Positions 14,096 to 23,256 of a stretch of DNA of 58,993 bases are shown in pieces. This stretch comes from Acidimicrobiaceae bacterium (GTDB lineage: Bacteria; Actinomycetota; Acidimicrobiia; Acidimicrobiales; RAAP-2), in NCBI GenBank assembly GCA_027315315.1, contig DAHUYG010000004.1:1-58993 (forward strand), given 5' to 3'. Both the position numbers and the translations under genes were made by a program. Each line of letters opens with the position of its first letter. Position 1 is the stretch's first letter. The notes under the pieces are model-generated. The model made no database searches. It was not told the origin of the DNA and saw only the letters and a list, made by a program, of their open reading frames with translations.

Positions 14096-15996
14096 GCCCG
14101 ACCGACACCCGCATCCGACCGAGCCATCGCGAGAGCATCGGCCCGGCCCGGCCCCGCCGCCTCGAGCCGCCCCACGCCGCGCGTCGCCCCCACCGGCCCC
14201 ACACCTCGGCGCGCCGGACGAGGGGCCCGGCCCACCCCACCCACGCGCCGCGCAGCGGGCGGATCAAGGTCTTCCGCATCCTCCTCGTCATCGTGCTGCT
14301 CGCGGTGGTCGGCCGCCTCGTCGCGCTGCAGGTCCTCGACTCCTCGCACTACAAGGCGCTGGCCTCGGCCGAGCTGCGGGTGACGGTGAACGACCCCGGG
14401 CTGCGTGGCGGCATCTATGACCGCAACGGGGCGGTGCTCGCGATGTCGGTCCCGACCAAGACCGTGGTGGCCGACGACTTCCAGATCACCCAGCCCGAGC
14501 GCGAGGCCAGGGTGCTCTCGCCGCTGATCGGCGTGCCGGTGGCCACGATCGTGCCCGAGCTCCGCCAACACTCGGGATATGTGAAGCTCGCCACCCAGCT
14601 CTCGGCCTCGCGCGGCGACAAGCTCGCCCAGGACAACCTGCCCGGCATCACCCTCCTCGACGGATCCGAGCGGATCGACGCCGACGGCACGCTGGCCGGG
14701 CCGGTCCTTGGCGCGGTGCACGCGAGCGGGGCGGGGGCCTCGGGGCTCGAGTACCAGTACAACTCGCTGCTCTCGGGGAAGGCCGGGACCGAGACCCTCC
14801 TCGAGTCGCCCGCGGGCGTCGACCTGCCCCAGGGCGCCGCCCTCACCCACAGCGGCGGCGGGAACGGGACCGGCATCGAGCTGACCATCGACCAGCCGCT
14901 CCAGTACGTCACCGAGTCGGCCCTCGGCAACGAGATCGCCGCTAGCCACGCGACGAGCGGCATGGCCGTCGTGATGGACACCCGCACTGGCGACATCCTG
15001 TCGATGGCCAACCTCGTCGCCGGCAACAACGGACTCGGCCTCGTCCCGGGCACCCCCTCGCCGGTCAGCCAGGCGCCGAGCAACCTGGCCCTGACCCAGA
15101 CCTTCGAGCCCGGCTCGGTGTTCAAGCTGGTGACCTTCTCGGCCGCCCTCGCCGACGGGGTCATCAACCCGAACACCACCTTCACGGTGCCCGACCAGAT
15201 GACGATCGACGGCTCGCTGTTCCACGACGCCGAGACGCACCCGACCGAGCAGCTCACGGCCACCCAGATCATCGCCCAGTCCTCCAACATCGGGACGGGC
15301 GAGATCGCGAACAACCTCGGCGAGAGCCGGCTGCTCGCCCAGGTCCGCAACCTCGGCTTCGGGACGCCCACCGGGCTGCACTTCCCCGGCGAGAGCGCCG
15401 GCGTCCTGGCGGGCGCCTCGCAGTGGGAGCCCACGAATATCGTCTCGCTCCCGATCGGCCAGGTCGACGCGGTCACCGCCATGCAGGTGCTCGACGCCTT
15501 CAACGCGGTGGGCACCGGCGGGGTCCAGATCCAGCCGCGCCTCGTCCGGGCCACGGTCTCCCCGGACGGCACGGCGCACCGGATCGCTCCCTCGCCCGGG
15601 CGCCGGGTCTTCTCGACCACGGTCGCCTCCGAGCTCACCTCGATGCTCGAGCAGGTCGTCAACACCGGCACCGGGGTCAGCGCGGCGGTCCCCGGGTACA
15701 CGGTCTTGGGCAAGACCGGCACGGCCCAGATCCCCCAGCCGGGCGCCGATGCCTACATCTCGGGCGCCTTCATGGCCACCTTCGTCGGCCTGGCCCCGGC
15801 GCAGAACCCGGTGCTCTCGGCCATCGTCGTCTTGGACCGCCCGACCCCGATCTACGGCGGATCGGTTTCGGCCCCGGTGTTCTCCCAGATCATGAGCTAT
15901 GCGCTGCACCGCTACGGCATCCCGACCACGCCGGGAGCCCCGAGTGCGCCCCCCAACCCCGCAAGCGGGTCCAGCCAGGCCCAGGACGTCACCTGA
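14092..15996 (+). CDS. ftsI: FtsI/PBP3, septal peptidoglycan transpeptidase
   Basis: A 634-residue class B penicillin-binding protein cross-linking septal peptidoglycan outside the membrane. It has about 60 Arg/Pro-rich cytoplasmic residues, one helix (about 63-82), the PBP dimerisation domain (RGGIYDRNGAVLA) and the transpeptidase domain. Active-site motifs are SVFK (S342, K345), SSN (397-399) and KTG (541-543). The C-terminus is a short Pro/Ser-rich tail without a PASTA domain. It overlaps ftsL by 4 nt. Confidence 0.96.
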   Translation: MSPTDTRIRPSHRESIGPARPRRLEPPHAARRPHRPHTSARRTRGPAHPTHAPRSGRIKVFRILLVIVLLAVVGRLVALQVLDSSHYKALASAELRVTVNDPGLRGGIYDRNGAVLAMSVPTKTVVADDFQITQPEREARVLSPLIGVPVATIVPELRQHSGYVKLATQLSASRGDKLAQDNLPGITLLDGSERIDADGTLAGPVLGAVHASGAGASGLEYQYNSLLSGKAGTETLLESPAGVDLPQGAALTHSGGGNGTGIELTIDQPLQYVTESALGNEIAASHATSGMAVVMDTRTGDILSMANLVAGNNGLGLVPGTPSPVSQAPSNLALTQTFEPGSVFKLVTFSAALADGVINPNTTFTVPDQMTIDGSLFHDAETHPTEQLTATQIIAQSSNIGTGEIANNLGESRLLAQVRNLGFGTPTGLHFPGESAGVLAGASQWEPTNIVSLPIGQVDAVTAMQVLDAFNAVGTGGVQIQPRLVRATVSPDGTAHRIAPSPGRRVFSTTVASELTSMLEQVVNTGTGVSAAVPGYTVLGKTGTAQIPQPGADAYISGAFMATFVGLAPAQNPVLSAIVVLDRPTPIYGGSVSAPVFSQIMSYALHRYGIPTTPGAPSAPPNPASGSSQAQDVT

Positions 15997-16083
15997 CCCC
16001 GGGTGCCAGCTACCATCGGCCGACCGGCGTTGCCGGGCATCGAGCGCCCTTGCCCGGTGCCCGCTCCCGGCCCCCTGCACGCT

Positions 16084-17535
16084 GTGAACCTCCTCCGTCT
16101 CCTCGACGAGATCGACGTCCTCCACGTCTCGGGCGACCCCGACGTCGAGGTCACCTCGGTCGAGCACGACAGCCGCCTCGTGGTCGAAGGGACGCTCTTC
16201 TGCTGCCTGCCGGGCCAGCACAGCGACGGTCATGATTTCGCCGCCCAGGCGATCGAGCGGGGCGCGGTCGCCCTCGTGTGCGAGCGAGCCGTGGAGCTGC
16301 CCGAGGGGGCAGAGGTCGTCGTGGTGCGCGTCGCGCCGGGTCGGGCCCGCTCCTCGATGGCCCATCTCGCCTCGGGGCTGCACGGGCACCCGTCGCGCGC
16401 CCTGCTCACGGCCGGGATCACCGGGACCAACGGGAAGACCACCGTCGCCCACCTGCTCGGGGTGGCGCTCCGCCACGCCGGGATCCCGACCATGGTCATC
16501 GGCACCCTCACCGGGACGAGGACGACGCCCGAGGCCAACGTGCTCCAAGAGCTGCTGGCCGAGGAGCGCGAGCGCGGGGCCGAGGACCACCTCACCCACG
16601 CCGTGGCCATGGAGGTCTCCAGCCATGCGCTCGTCCAGCAGCGCGTGGAGGCGATCACCTTCGACGTCGCGCTCTTCACCAACCTCTCCCACGACCACCT
16701 CGACTTCCACAAGACGATGGAGGCCTACTTCGAGGCCAAGGCCTCGCTGTTCAGCGCCGAGCGGGCCGCCCAGGGCATCGTGTTCGCCGGCGACGAGGCG
16801 GCCGAACGGCTCCTGGCAGAGGTCCGCATCCCGATGCGGGCCGTGCACGGCGGGGACGCCGCGCTGGTCGAGCTCGGCATCGGGTGGAGCCGGTTCCTCT
16901 GGCAGGGCCGCCCGGTCCAGCTCGCCCTGACCGGCAAGTTCAACGTCGACAACGCACTGCTCGCTGCCGAGGCGGCGGTCACCCTCGGCGCGGACCCCGA
17001 CGCGGTGGCCGAGGGTCTGAGCGAGGCGCCGGCGGTCCCCGGGCGCCTCGAACCGGTGATCGTCGAGGGGGAGGAGTCGCCCTTCAGCGTCCTCGTCGAC
17101 TACGCGCACACCCCGGCCGGGCTCGAGGTGGTGCTGGGGGAGATCGACCAGCTGCGCCGGCCCGGCGCGAAGACGATCGTCGTCTTCGGCTGCGGGGGGA
17201 ACCGGGACGCCGCCAAGCGGCCGCTCATGGGGCGGGCCGCCGTCGGTCAGGCCGACGTCGCCATCCTCACCTCGGACAACCCCCGCGACGAGGACCCGAC
17301 GCGCATCATCGACGAGGTCCGCACAGGGGTCGACACGGCGACCCGGAGGCGGGCCGAGTTCGTCGTCGAGCCCGACCGCCGCCGGGCCATCGAGATCGCG
17401 ATCGCCAAGGCCGAGCCGGGCGACGTGGTGCTCATCGCCGGGAAGGGCCACGAGACGACCCAGGAGCAGGGCTCCTCGGTGAGCGATTTCGACGACCGGC
17501 TGGTCGCATGGGAGGTGCTCGCGTGCTCGCCATGA
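16084..17535 (+). CDS. murE: MurE, UDP-MurNAc-tripeptide synthetase
   Basis: A 483-residue cytoplasmic ligase adding the third amino acid to UDP-MurNAc-L-Ala-D-Glu. Motifs: VTSVEHDSRLVVEGTLF in the N-terminal domain, the ATP loop GITGTNGKTT, AMEVSSHAL, the NLSHDHLDFHKTMEAY region with the lysine that is usually carbamylated, and VDYAHTPAGLE. DNPRDEDP is the motif of enzymes adding meso-diaminopimelate, so the wall is probably of A1-gamma type. The GTG at 16084 starts at the conserved domain; a GTG at 16003 is possible. It overlaps mraY by 4 nt: no murF lies between. Confidence 0.95.
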   Translation: MNLLRLLDEIDVLHVSGDPDVEVTSVEHDSRLVVEGTLFCCLPGQHSDGHDFAAQAIERGAVALVCERAVELPEGAEVVVVRVAPGRARSSMAHLASGLHGHPSRALLTAGITGTNGKTTVAHLLGVALRHAGIPTMVIGTLTGTRTTPEANVLQELLAEERERGAEDHLTHAVAMEVSSHALVQQRVEAITFDVALFTNLSHDHLDFHKTMEAYFEAKASLFSAERAAQGIVFAGDEAAERLLAEVRIPMRAVHGGDAALVELGIGWSRFLWQGRPVQLALTGKFNVDNALLAAEAAVTLGADPDAVAEGLSEAPAVPGRLEPVIVEGEESPFSVLVDYAHTPAGLEVVLGEIDQLRRPGAKTIVVFGCGGNRDAAKRPLMGRAAVGQADVAILTSDNPRDEDPTRIIDEVRTGVDTATRRRAEFVVEPDRRRAIEIAIAKAEPGDVVLIAGKGHETTQEQGSSVSDFDDRLVAWEVLACSP

Positions 17536-18566
17536 TGGACGCGGGCTCGATCGCGCTGCTCGTCGCGGTCCTCGGCACCCCGCTGCTCATCCGCTGGCAG
17601 ACCTCGCGCCGCATCGGCCAGCACATCCGCGAGGACGGGCCACCCACGCACCTGGCCAAGGCCGGGACCCCCACCATGGGGGGCGTGGCGATCGTGGCCT
17701 CGGTCGGCCTCGGCTACTGCTTCGCCCACTTTGGCCCGGCGGTCAAGTTCGCCCGCACCGGCCAGCTCGTGATCATCGCCATCTTCATGTTCGGGCTGAT
17801 CGGCTTCATCGACGACTGGATCAAGGTGCGCCATCGCCGCAGCCTCGGGCTGAACAAGCGGGCCAAGCTGGTGCTCCAGGTCGCGGCCGGGGTCGCCTTC
17901 TCCGAGCTCGCAGTCCACTGGGCCAAGGTGGCCACGGTGCTCTCCTTCACCCGCGCCCACGACCCCGGGCTCCACCTGGGCGAGGCCGGCTGGGTGGTGA
18001 TGGCGACGGTCGTGATGGTCGGGGCCTCCAACGCCGTCAACCTGACCGACGGGCTCGACGGGCTGGCCGCCGGCTCGGCGACCTTCTGCTTCGCCGTGCT
18101 CGCCATCATGGGCTACTGGATCTTCCGGCACCTCTCGATCTACGGGGTCCTGCCGGCCGGCGCGCTCGACCTCGCGATGTGCTCGGTCGCCCTGGCCGGG
18201 GGCTGCCTCGGCTTCTTGTGGTGGAACGCCGCACCGGCCAAGATCATCATGGGCGACACCGGGGCCTTGTCGATCGGCTCGGGCCTGGCCGCGATCGCCC
18301 TGCTCCTCAACCTCGACCTCCTGCTCCCGATCATCGGCGGGCTGTTCGTGATCGTCACCCTCTCGGTGATCGTGCAGGTGGTGAGCTTCCGGGTCTTCCA
18401 CCGCCGCGTGCTGCGGATGGCGCCTCTCCAGCACCACTTCGAGCTGCTGGGGTGGCCCGAGACGACGGTGATCGTCAGGTTCTGGATCCTGGCCGGGCTC
18501 TTCGCTGCGCTCGGCCTCGGCATCTTCTACGGCGAGTTCATCACCCTGCACGGGGGTGGGTTGTGA
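17532..18566 (+). CDS. mraY: MraY, phospho-MurNAc-pentapeptide transferase
   Basis: A 344-residue polytopic inner-membrane enzyme making lipid I from UDP-MurNAc-pentapeptide and undecaprenyl phosphate. About ten helices are seen. Key segments: TPTMGGVAI, GFIDDWIKV with the Asp pair, ASNAVNLTDGLDGLA, IIMGDTGAL with the catalytic Asp, and PLQHHFELLGWPE with the conserved histidines. The start overlaps murE (ATGA) and the end overlaps ftsW (GTGA). murD, normally next, is missing. Confidence 0.96.
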   Translation: MMDAGSIALLVAVLGTPLLIRWQTSRRIGQHIREDGPPTHLAKAGTPTMGGVAIVASVGLGYCFAHFGPAVKFARTGQLVIIAIFMFGLIGFIDDWIKVRHRRSLGLNKRAKLVLQVAAGVAFSELAVHWAKVATVLSFTRAHDPGLHLGEAGWVVMATVVMVGASNAVNLTDGLDGLAAGSATFCFAVLAIMGYWIFRHLSIYGVLPAGALDLAMCSVALAGGCLGFLWWNAAPAKIIMGDTGALSIGSGLAAIALLLNLDLLLPIIGGLFVIVTLSVIVQVVSFRVFHRRVLRMAPLQHHFELLGWPETTVIVRFWILAGLFAALGLGIFYGEFITLHGGGL

Positions 18567-19807
18567 GCGTCGCGGTCCACCGGTTGGAGCCCCGCATCGA
18601 CAAGGCTGGGACCATGCGAGCCGACCGGGGCGGCCCGTCCACCTCGTCCATCCTCATCGCCCTGATCGCGCTGCTCTGCGTCGCTGGCGTGGTCATGGTC
18701 GGCTCGGCCTCCGAGGTGATCTCCATCCAGGACTACGGCTCGCCGTGGGCGATCCTGCTGCGCGAGATCATGTGGATGGCGGTCGGGATCATCGCCCTCG
18801 TGCTCGCCATCCGCTTCGACTACCGGCGCCTGCGCGCGCTCCGGATGCCGCTGCTCGTGGTGACGATGGCGCTCCTCTTGATCGTGCTCGTCCCGGGGAT
18901 CGGGGTGGCGTCCAACGGCTCGACGCGCTGGATCGGCTTCAGCCAGTTCCGCATCCAGCCCTCCGAGCTCATGAAGCTCGCGCTCGTGGTCTTCGGCGCC
19001 GATCTGATCGTCCGCCGCCAAGAACGCGGTGCCAGCTACCGCACGATCATCGGGCCGCTCTTGCTCGTGGCGGCGGCGGCCTGTGGGCTGATCATGCTCC
19101 AGCCCGACATGGGCACGGCCATGGTGGTTGCGGTGATCAGCGTGGCCCTGCTCTTCGCGTCGGGCGTCTCCATGCGCCCGATCGCGAAGATCGTCCTCGC
19201 GCTGGGCGGCCTGGCGGTGATCGTGGGCGTGGCCGACCCCTACCGGCGGGCCAGGCTCCTCAGCTTCCTCAACCCGACCGCCCACTCGACGGGCTCGGGC
19301 TACCAGGTGAGCCAGTCGCTCATCGGCCTTGGGTCCGGCGGCCTCTTCGGCCGGGGGCTCGGCAACGGCCACTCGAAGTGGGGGTCCCTGCCCAACGCCC
19401 ACACCGACTTCATCTTCTCGGTGATCGGCGAGGAGCTCGGCCTGCTCGGCGCGGTGGCGGTCCTCGGGCTCCTGGTCGCCCTGTGCTGGTTCGGCCTGCG
19501 CGTCGTCGAGCGGGCCCCCGACCGCTTCGGCGCGCTCGTCGGCATCGGGCTCGTGGCGTGGATCGCCGCCGAGACCTTCATCAACATCGGGGCGGTGCTC
19601 GGCCTCCTGCCGGTCACCGGGATCCCGCTCCCGTTCATCTCCTTCGGCGGCTCGTCGCTCGTGATCACGATGGTGGCCGCCGGGGTCCTCGTGAACATCG
19701 CGCGCCAGGGCGCCGGCGCCGCGGCCCCGGGGCGTGTCGGCGCCCGGGTGGTCGCGCACCACCGCAACGGCGCCTCGAGGGTGACGGTCGGCGCTTCGGG
19801 CCGATGA
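18563..19807 (+). CDS. ftsW: FtsW, septal peptidoglycan glycosyltransferase (SEDS family)
   Basis: A 414-residue SEDS protein with about ten helices that polymerises lipid II at the septum together with FtsI. Motifs: STRWIGFSQFRIQPSELMKLAL, LMLQPDMGTA, GSGYQVSQSLIGLGSGGLFGRGLGNGHSKWGSLPNAHTDFIFSVIGEELG, and GIPLPFISFGGSS. It starts at a GTG overlapping the mraY stop and ends overlapping murG (ATGA). Confidence 0.95.
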   Translation: MSVAVHRLEPRIDKAGTMRADRGGPSTSSILIALIALLCVAGVVMVGSASEVISIQDYGSPWAILLREIMWMAVGIIALVLAIRFDYRRLRALRMPLLVVTMALLLIVLVPGIGVASNGSTRWIGFSQFRIQPSELMKLALVVFGADLIVRRQERGASYRTIIGPLLLVAAAACGLIMLQPDMGTAMVVAVISVALLFASGVSMRPIAKIVLALGGLAVIVGVADPYRRARLLSFLNPTAHSTGSGYQVSQSLIGLGSGGLFGRGLGNGHSKWGSLPNAHTDFIFSVIGEELGLLGAVAVLGLLVALCWFGLRVVERAPDRFGALVGIGLVAWIAAETFINIGAVLGLLPVTGIPLPFISFGGSSLVITMVAAGVLVNIARQGAGAAAPGRVGARVVAHHRNGASRVTVGASGR

Positions 19808-20949
19808 GCCCGCGGCGCTACGCCGTGATCGCCGGCGGGGGCACCGCCGGGCACGTGTTCGTGGCGACCGCGCTGGCCGGTGCGCTCGTCGCCCGCGGGA
19901 TCGAGCCCGACGCCATCGAGCTGGTGGGCGCGAGGCGGGCGGCCGACGCCACGCTCGCCGCCGGCGAGGGGTTCGCGATCACGCTGCTCCCCGGGCGCGG
20001 CATCCGCCGGGCCCTCTCGCCCTCGGCCCTCCTCGACAACCTGGGCGCGCTGGCCGGCCTGCTCTGGGCCTCCGTCCGCGCCCTATTGCTCGTGGCGCGC
20101 CGCCGGCCCCGGATCGTCGTGTCGGTCGGCGGCTTCGCGGCGGTCCCCGTCGGCCTGGCGGCGGCGCTCATGGGGGTTCCCCTCGTCCTCGTCAACACCG
20201 ACGCGCTGGCGGGCGCCGCCCACCGGGTGCTCAGGCGGTTCGCGGCGGCGAGCGCGGTCGCCTTCGCCACCACCGGGCTCCCGCACCCCGTCGTCACCGG
20301 GGCCCCGGTGCGCCCGGGGCTCGAAGGCGCCGGGCGCGGCCGCGACCGGGCGGGCACCGCCCGGTCCGCCCTGGGCGTGCCGCCCGACCGCCGCACGGTC
20401 GGGGTGACCGGCGGGTCGCTCGGAGCCGGGCGCCTGAACGCGGCTGCCCTCGACCTCGCCGTGCGCATGGGGGCCCGGAGCGGGCTCACCCTCTACCACG
20501 TGTGCGGGCCGCGCAACTACGAGGCGCTCGAAGAGGCCCGGCGGGCGACCGACGCGCCGAGGGAGGGCGATCTGCGCGGGCTCTGCTACAAGGTCGTCCC
20601 CTTCGAGGAGCACATGGCGGACTTCTACGCCGCGTGTGACGTGGTGGTGTGCCGGGCCGGCGCGTTGACCGTGGCCGAGCTGGCGGTGCTCGGCGTGCCG
20701 GCGGTGCTCGTCCCCCTCCCGGGCGCGCCGGGCGACCACCAGAGCGCGAACGCCGCGGCGCTCGTCGACGCCGGCGCAGCGGTGATGGTGCCCGACGAGG
20801 AGTGCGACGGCGCACGCCTGGCCGACGTCTTGAATTCGCTCCTCGCCGATCCGGCGAGGCTCGATGCGATGGGCGAGGCCGCGGCGGGGATCGGTCGGCC
20901 CGACGCCGCCGACGCCGTGGCCGCGCTGGTCCAGGCCCATGCCCGCTGA
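19804..20949 (+). CDS. murG: MurG, lipid II synthase (UDP-GlcNAc transferase)
   Basis: A 381-residue GT-B enzyme on the inner face of the membrane that adds GlcNAc to lipid I. Recognised by IAGGGTAGHVFVA, VSVGGFAAVPVGLAA, TGAPVRPGL, GVTGGSLGAGRLN, CRAGALTVAEL and PLPGAPGDHQSANA. Unusual: the segment that is normally HE(Q/A)N (invariant His, Glu, Asn) reads LVNTDALAGAAHR. The other donor and acceptor motifs are present, so I still call it MurG. It overlaps ftsW by 4 nt and murC by 11 nt. Confidence 0.9.
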   Translation: MSPRRYAVIAGGGTAGHVFVATALAGALVARGIEPDAIELVGARRAADATLAAGEGFAITLLPGRGIRRALSPSALLDNLGALAGLLWASVRALLLVARRRPRIVVSVGGFAAVPVGLAAALMGVPLVLVNTDALAGAAHRVLRRFAAASAVAFATTGLPHPVVTGAPVRPGLEGAGRGRDRAGTARSALGVPPDRRTVGVTGGSLGAGRLNAAALDLAVRMGARSGLTLYHVCGPRNYEALEEARRATDAPREGDLRGLCYKVVPFEEHMADFYAACDVVVCRAGALTVAELAVLGVPAVLVPLPGAPGDHQSANAAALVDAGAAVMVPDEECDGARLADVLNSLLADPARLDAMGEAAAGIGRPDAADAVAALVQAHAR

Positions 20950-22312
20950 GCCGCCCGGGCCCTCCAGCGCGATCCACGTGGTCGGCATCGGCGGCGCCGG
21001 CAGGAGCGCGGTGGCGCGGGTGCTCACCCAGATGGGCTACCGGGTGACCGGGAGCGACCAGCGGGCCTCGCCGGTGACCGAGCGCCTGGCCGCATCGGGC
21101 ATCGGCGTGTCGATCGGCCACTCGGCCGAGAACCTGGGCGATGCCGCGGTGGTGACGGCGTCGCCGGCGATCCCCCCGGACAACGCCGAGCTCGCCGCGG
21201 CCCGCGCCCGGGGCCTGGTCGTAATCGCCCGGCCGGAGCTTTTGGCCCTGGTGGCCTCGGCGCGCCGCAGCGTGGCGGTGGCCGGCACCCACGGCAAGAC
21301 CACGACGGCGTCGATGCTCACCCTCGCGCTCGACGCGGCCGGAATGCGGCCCTCGTTCCTCGTCGGGGCGGATGTGGGGGACCTCGGCACCAACGGCTCG
21401 CTCAGGGAGGGTGCCTGGATGGTGCTCGAGGCCGACGAGAGCTACGGCGCGTTCTCGGCGCTCGCCCCCGACATGACCGTCCTCACGAGCGTGGAGCCGG
21501 ACCACCTCGACCACTACGGGACCCTCGGGGCGCTGCGCGGGGCCTTCGCCCGGCTGCTCGGGGCGACCTCGGGCCCGAGTCTCGTGAACGCGGACGAGCC
21601 CGGGGCGGCCTCCCTCGGTGCGGCCGCCGGTGCGGCGTCGGTCGGGGAGGACCCCGCAGCCGACTACCGGCTCGTCGACGTCGAGCTCGCTGCGGACTCG
21701 TCTCGCTTCTCCCTCGTCGGACCCGGTGGCCCGCTCGGGACGGTGAGGCTCGAGACGCCCGGGCGCCACAACGTGGCCAACGCGGCGCTCGCGATGGCGG
21801 CGGCCCTCGAGATCGGGGCGCCGTTCGAGGCGGCGGCGGCCGCGCTCGCCCGCTTCGCCGGCGCACCCCGTCGCTACGAGCACCGGGGCGAAGCGGGCGG
21901 GGTGCGCTTCGTCGACGACTACGCGCACCTGCCCGGGGAGGTGGCGGCGATCCTCGCCACGGCCCGCCTGGGTGGGCACCGCCGGGTCGTCGCGGTGTTC
22001 CAGCCGCACCGCTTCACGAGGACAGCGGCGCTGGCCGGGCAGTTCGCGCACGCCTTCGACGGTGCCGACGTCCTCGTGGTCACCGACGTCTACCCGGCCG
22101 GCGAGCCGCCCATCGCCGGGGTGAGCGGCCGACTGGTCGCCGACGCGGTGGCCGCCGCCAACCCGGGGTTCGCGCTGCACTACGCGCCCACCCGCGACGA
22201 GCTGGCCTCGGTCGTGGCCTCGCTCCTCGAGCCGGGGGACCTCTGCCTTACCCTCGGGGCGGGCGACCTCACCGCCCTGCCCGACGAGCTCATGGCGGGG
22301 CGCCGCGGGTGA
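20939..22312 (+). CDS. murC: MurC, UDP-MurNAc-L-alanine ligase
   Basis: A 457-residue cytoplasmic ligase starting the peptide stem. Motifs: IHVVGIGGAGRSAVARVL (UDP-sugar-binding Rossmann domain), VAGTHGKTTTASML (ATP loop), EADESYGAF, VEPDHLDHYG, GRHNVANA, and VFQPHRFTRT in the C-terminal domain. The motif usually DDYAHHP reads DDYAHLP here, so its second histidine is a leucine. The ATG at 20939 lies inside the murG end; murB follows with a 4-nt overlap. Confidence 0.94.
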   Translation: MPAEPPGPSSAIHVVGIGGAGRSAVARVLTQMGYRVTGSDQRASPVTERLAASGIGVSIGHSAENLGDAAVVTASPAIPPDNAELAAARARGLVVIARPELLALVASARRSVAVAGTHGKTTTASMLTLALDAAGMRPSFLVGADVGDLGTNGSLREGAWMVLEADESYGAFSALAPDMTVLTSVEPDHLDHYGTLGALRGAFARLLGATSGPSLVNADEPGAASLGAAAGAASVGEDPAADYRLVDVELAADSSRFSLVGPGGPLGTVRLETPGRHNVANAALAMAAALEIGAPFEAAAAALARFAGAPRRYEHRGEAGGVRFVDDYAHLPGEVAAILATARLGGHRRVVAVFQPHRFTRTAALAGQFAHAFDGADVLVVTDVYPAGEPPIAGVSGRLVADAVAAANPGFALHYAPTRDELASVVASLLEPGDLCLTLGAGDLTALPDELMAGRRG

Positions 22313-23256
22313 GCGGGTCCATCGAGGACGTGGCCCGGGCCCTCGGGCCGCTCGCCCGGCGCGACGTGGCGCTCGGCCCGCTCACCACCTACCGGGTCGG
22401 GGGGCCGGCGGCCCTCTACGTCGAGGCCCGGGGCCTCGCCGACCTCGAGGCGGTGCGCGCCGCCTTGCGCGTCGGGGAGGTGCCGGTGCTCGTGGTGGGG
22501 AAGGGGTCGAACATGCTCGTGGCCGACGCCGGGTTCGAGGGGCTCGCGCTGCGCCTGGCGCCGAGCGAGCCGAGCGAGTTCCTCTCCTTCGAGGTACGCG
22601 ACGACCCCGGGCGCCCCGGGGGACGCCTGGTGCGGGCCGGCGCCGCGCTCGGGCTGCCGGTCCTCGCCCGGCGCGCCGTGGAGGCGGGCGCCCGGGGGCT
22701 CGAATGGGCGGTCGGCGTCCCGGGCTCGGTCGGCGGGGCGCTCGCCATGAACGCCGGCGGGCACGGCTCGGACGTGGCCGCCTCGCTGCGCCGCTACGCC
22801 TGGATGGACCTCGCGAGCGGGGCGGGGGGCGAGGACGGCCTCGAGCGGCTGGCCCCCTCCTACCGCCACTCGTCGATCCGCGACGCCCAGGTGGTGCTGT
22901 GGGCCGAGCTCGCCGCCAGCTCGGGGGACCCGGCGGCCGGGCGCGACGAGATCGCCGAGATCGTGCGGTGGCGCCGGGAGCACCAGCCCGGCGGGTCCAA
23001 CGCCGGCTCGGTGTTCGCCAACCCCGAGGGGACCTCGGCCGGGGCGCTCATCGAGGAGGTCGGGTGCCGGGGCATGCGGCTTGGGAGCGCGGTGGTGTCG
23101 CCCAAGCACGCCAACTTCATCCAGGCCGACGACGGCGGCTCGGCCGACGACGTCTGGCGCCTCATCCACCGCGTGGCGGCGACGGTGGCCGAGGCTAAGG
23201 GGGTGCGGCTCAGGACCGAGGTGCGCTTGATCGGCTTCAAGGAGCCCCCGCCGTGA
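22309..23256 (+). CDS. murB: MurB, UDP-N-acetylenolpyruvoylglucosamine reductase
   Basis: A 315-residue FAD enzyme reducing enolpyruvyl-UDP-GlcNAc to UDP-MurNAc. The FAD-binding part contains TTYRVGGPAALYVEA, VVGKGSNMLVADAGFEGL and GVPGSVGGALAMNAGGHG; YRHSSIRD carries the substrate arginine and SNAGSVFANP the catalytic serine; KHANFIQ and VRLRTEVRLIG close the active site (type II MurB). GTG start overlapping the murC stop. murB between murC and ftsQ is an order found in Firmicutes and some actinobacterial branches. Confidence 0.96.
   Translation: MSGSIEDVARALGPLARRDVALGPLTTYRVGGPAALYVEARGLADLEAVRAALRVGEVPVLVVGKGSNMLVADAGFEGLALRLAPSEPSEFLSFEVRDDPGRPGGRLVRAGAALGLPVLARRAVEAGARGLEWAVGVPGSVGGALAMNAGGHGSDVAASLRRYAWMDLASGAGGEDGLERLAPSYRHSSIRDAQVVLWAELAASSGDPAAGRDEIAEIVRWRREHQPGGSNAGSVFANPEGTSAGALIEEVGCRGMRLGSAVVSPKHANFIQADDGGSADDVWRLIHRVAATVAEAKGVRLRTEVRLIGFKEPPP

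Noticed and set aside
13756-17451. Very long open frame (over 1200 codons) on the minus strand opposite ftsL, ftsI and murE
   Set aside because: High GC makes long antisense frames; the translation is low-complexity Arg/Gly/Asp/Glu and all conserved motifs lie on the plus strand. The same applies to other long antisense frames (34500-37319, 37326-40040, 48633-52163).
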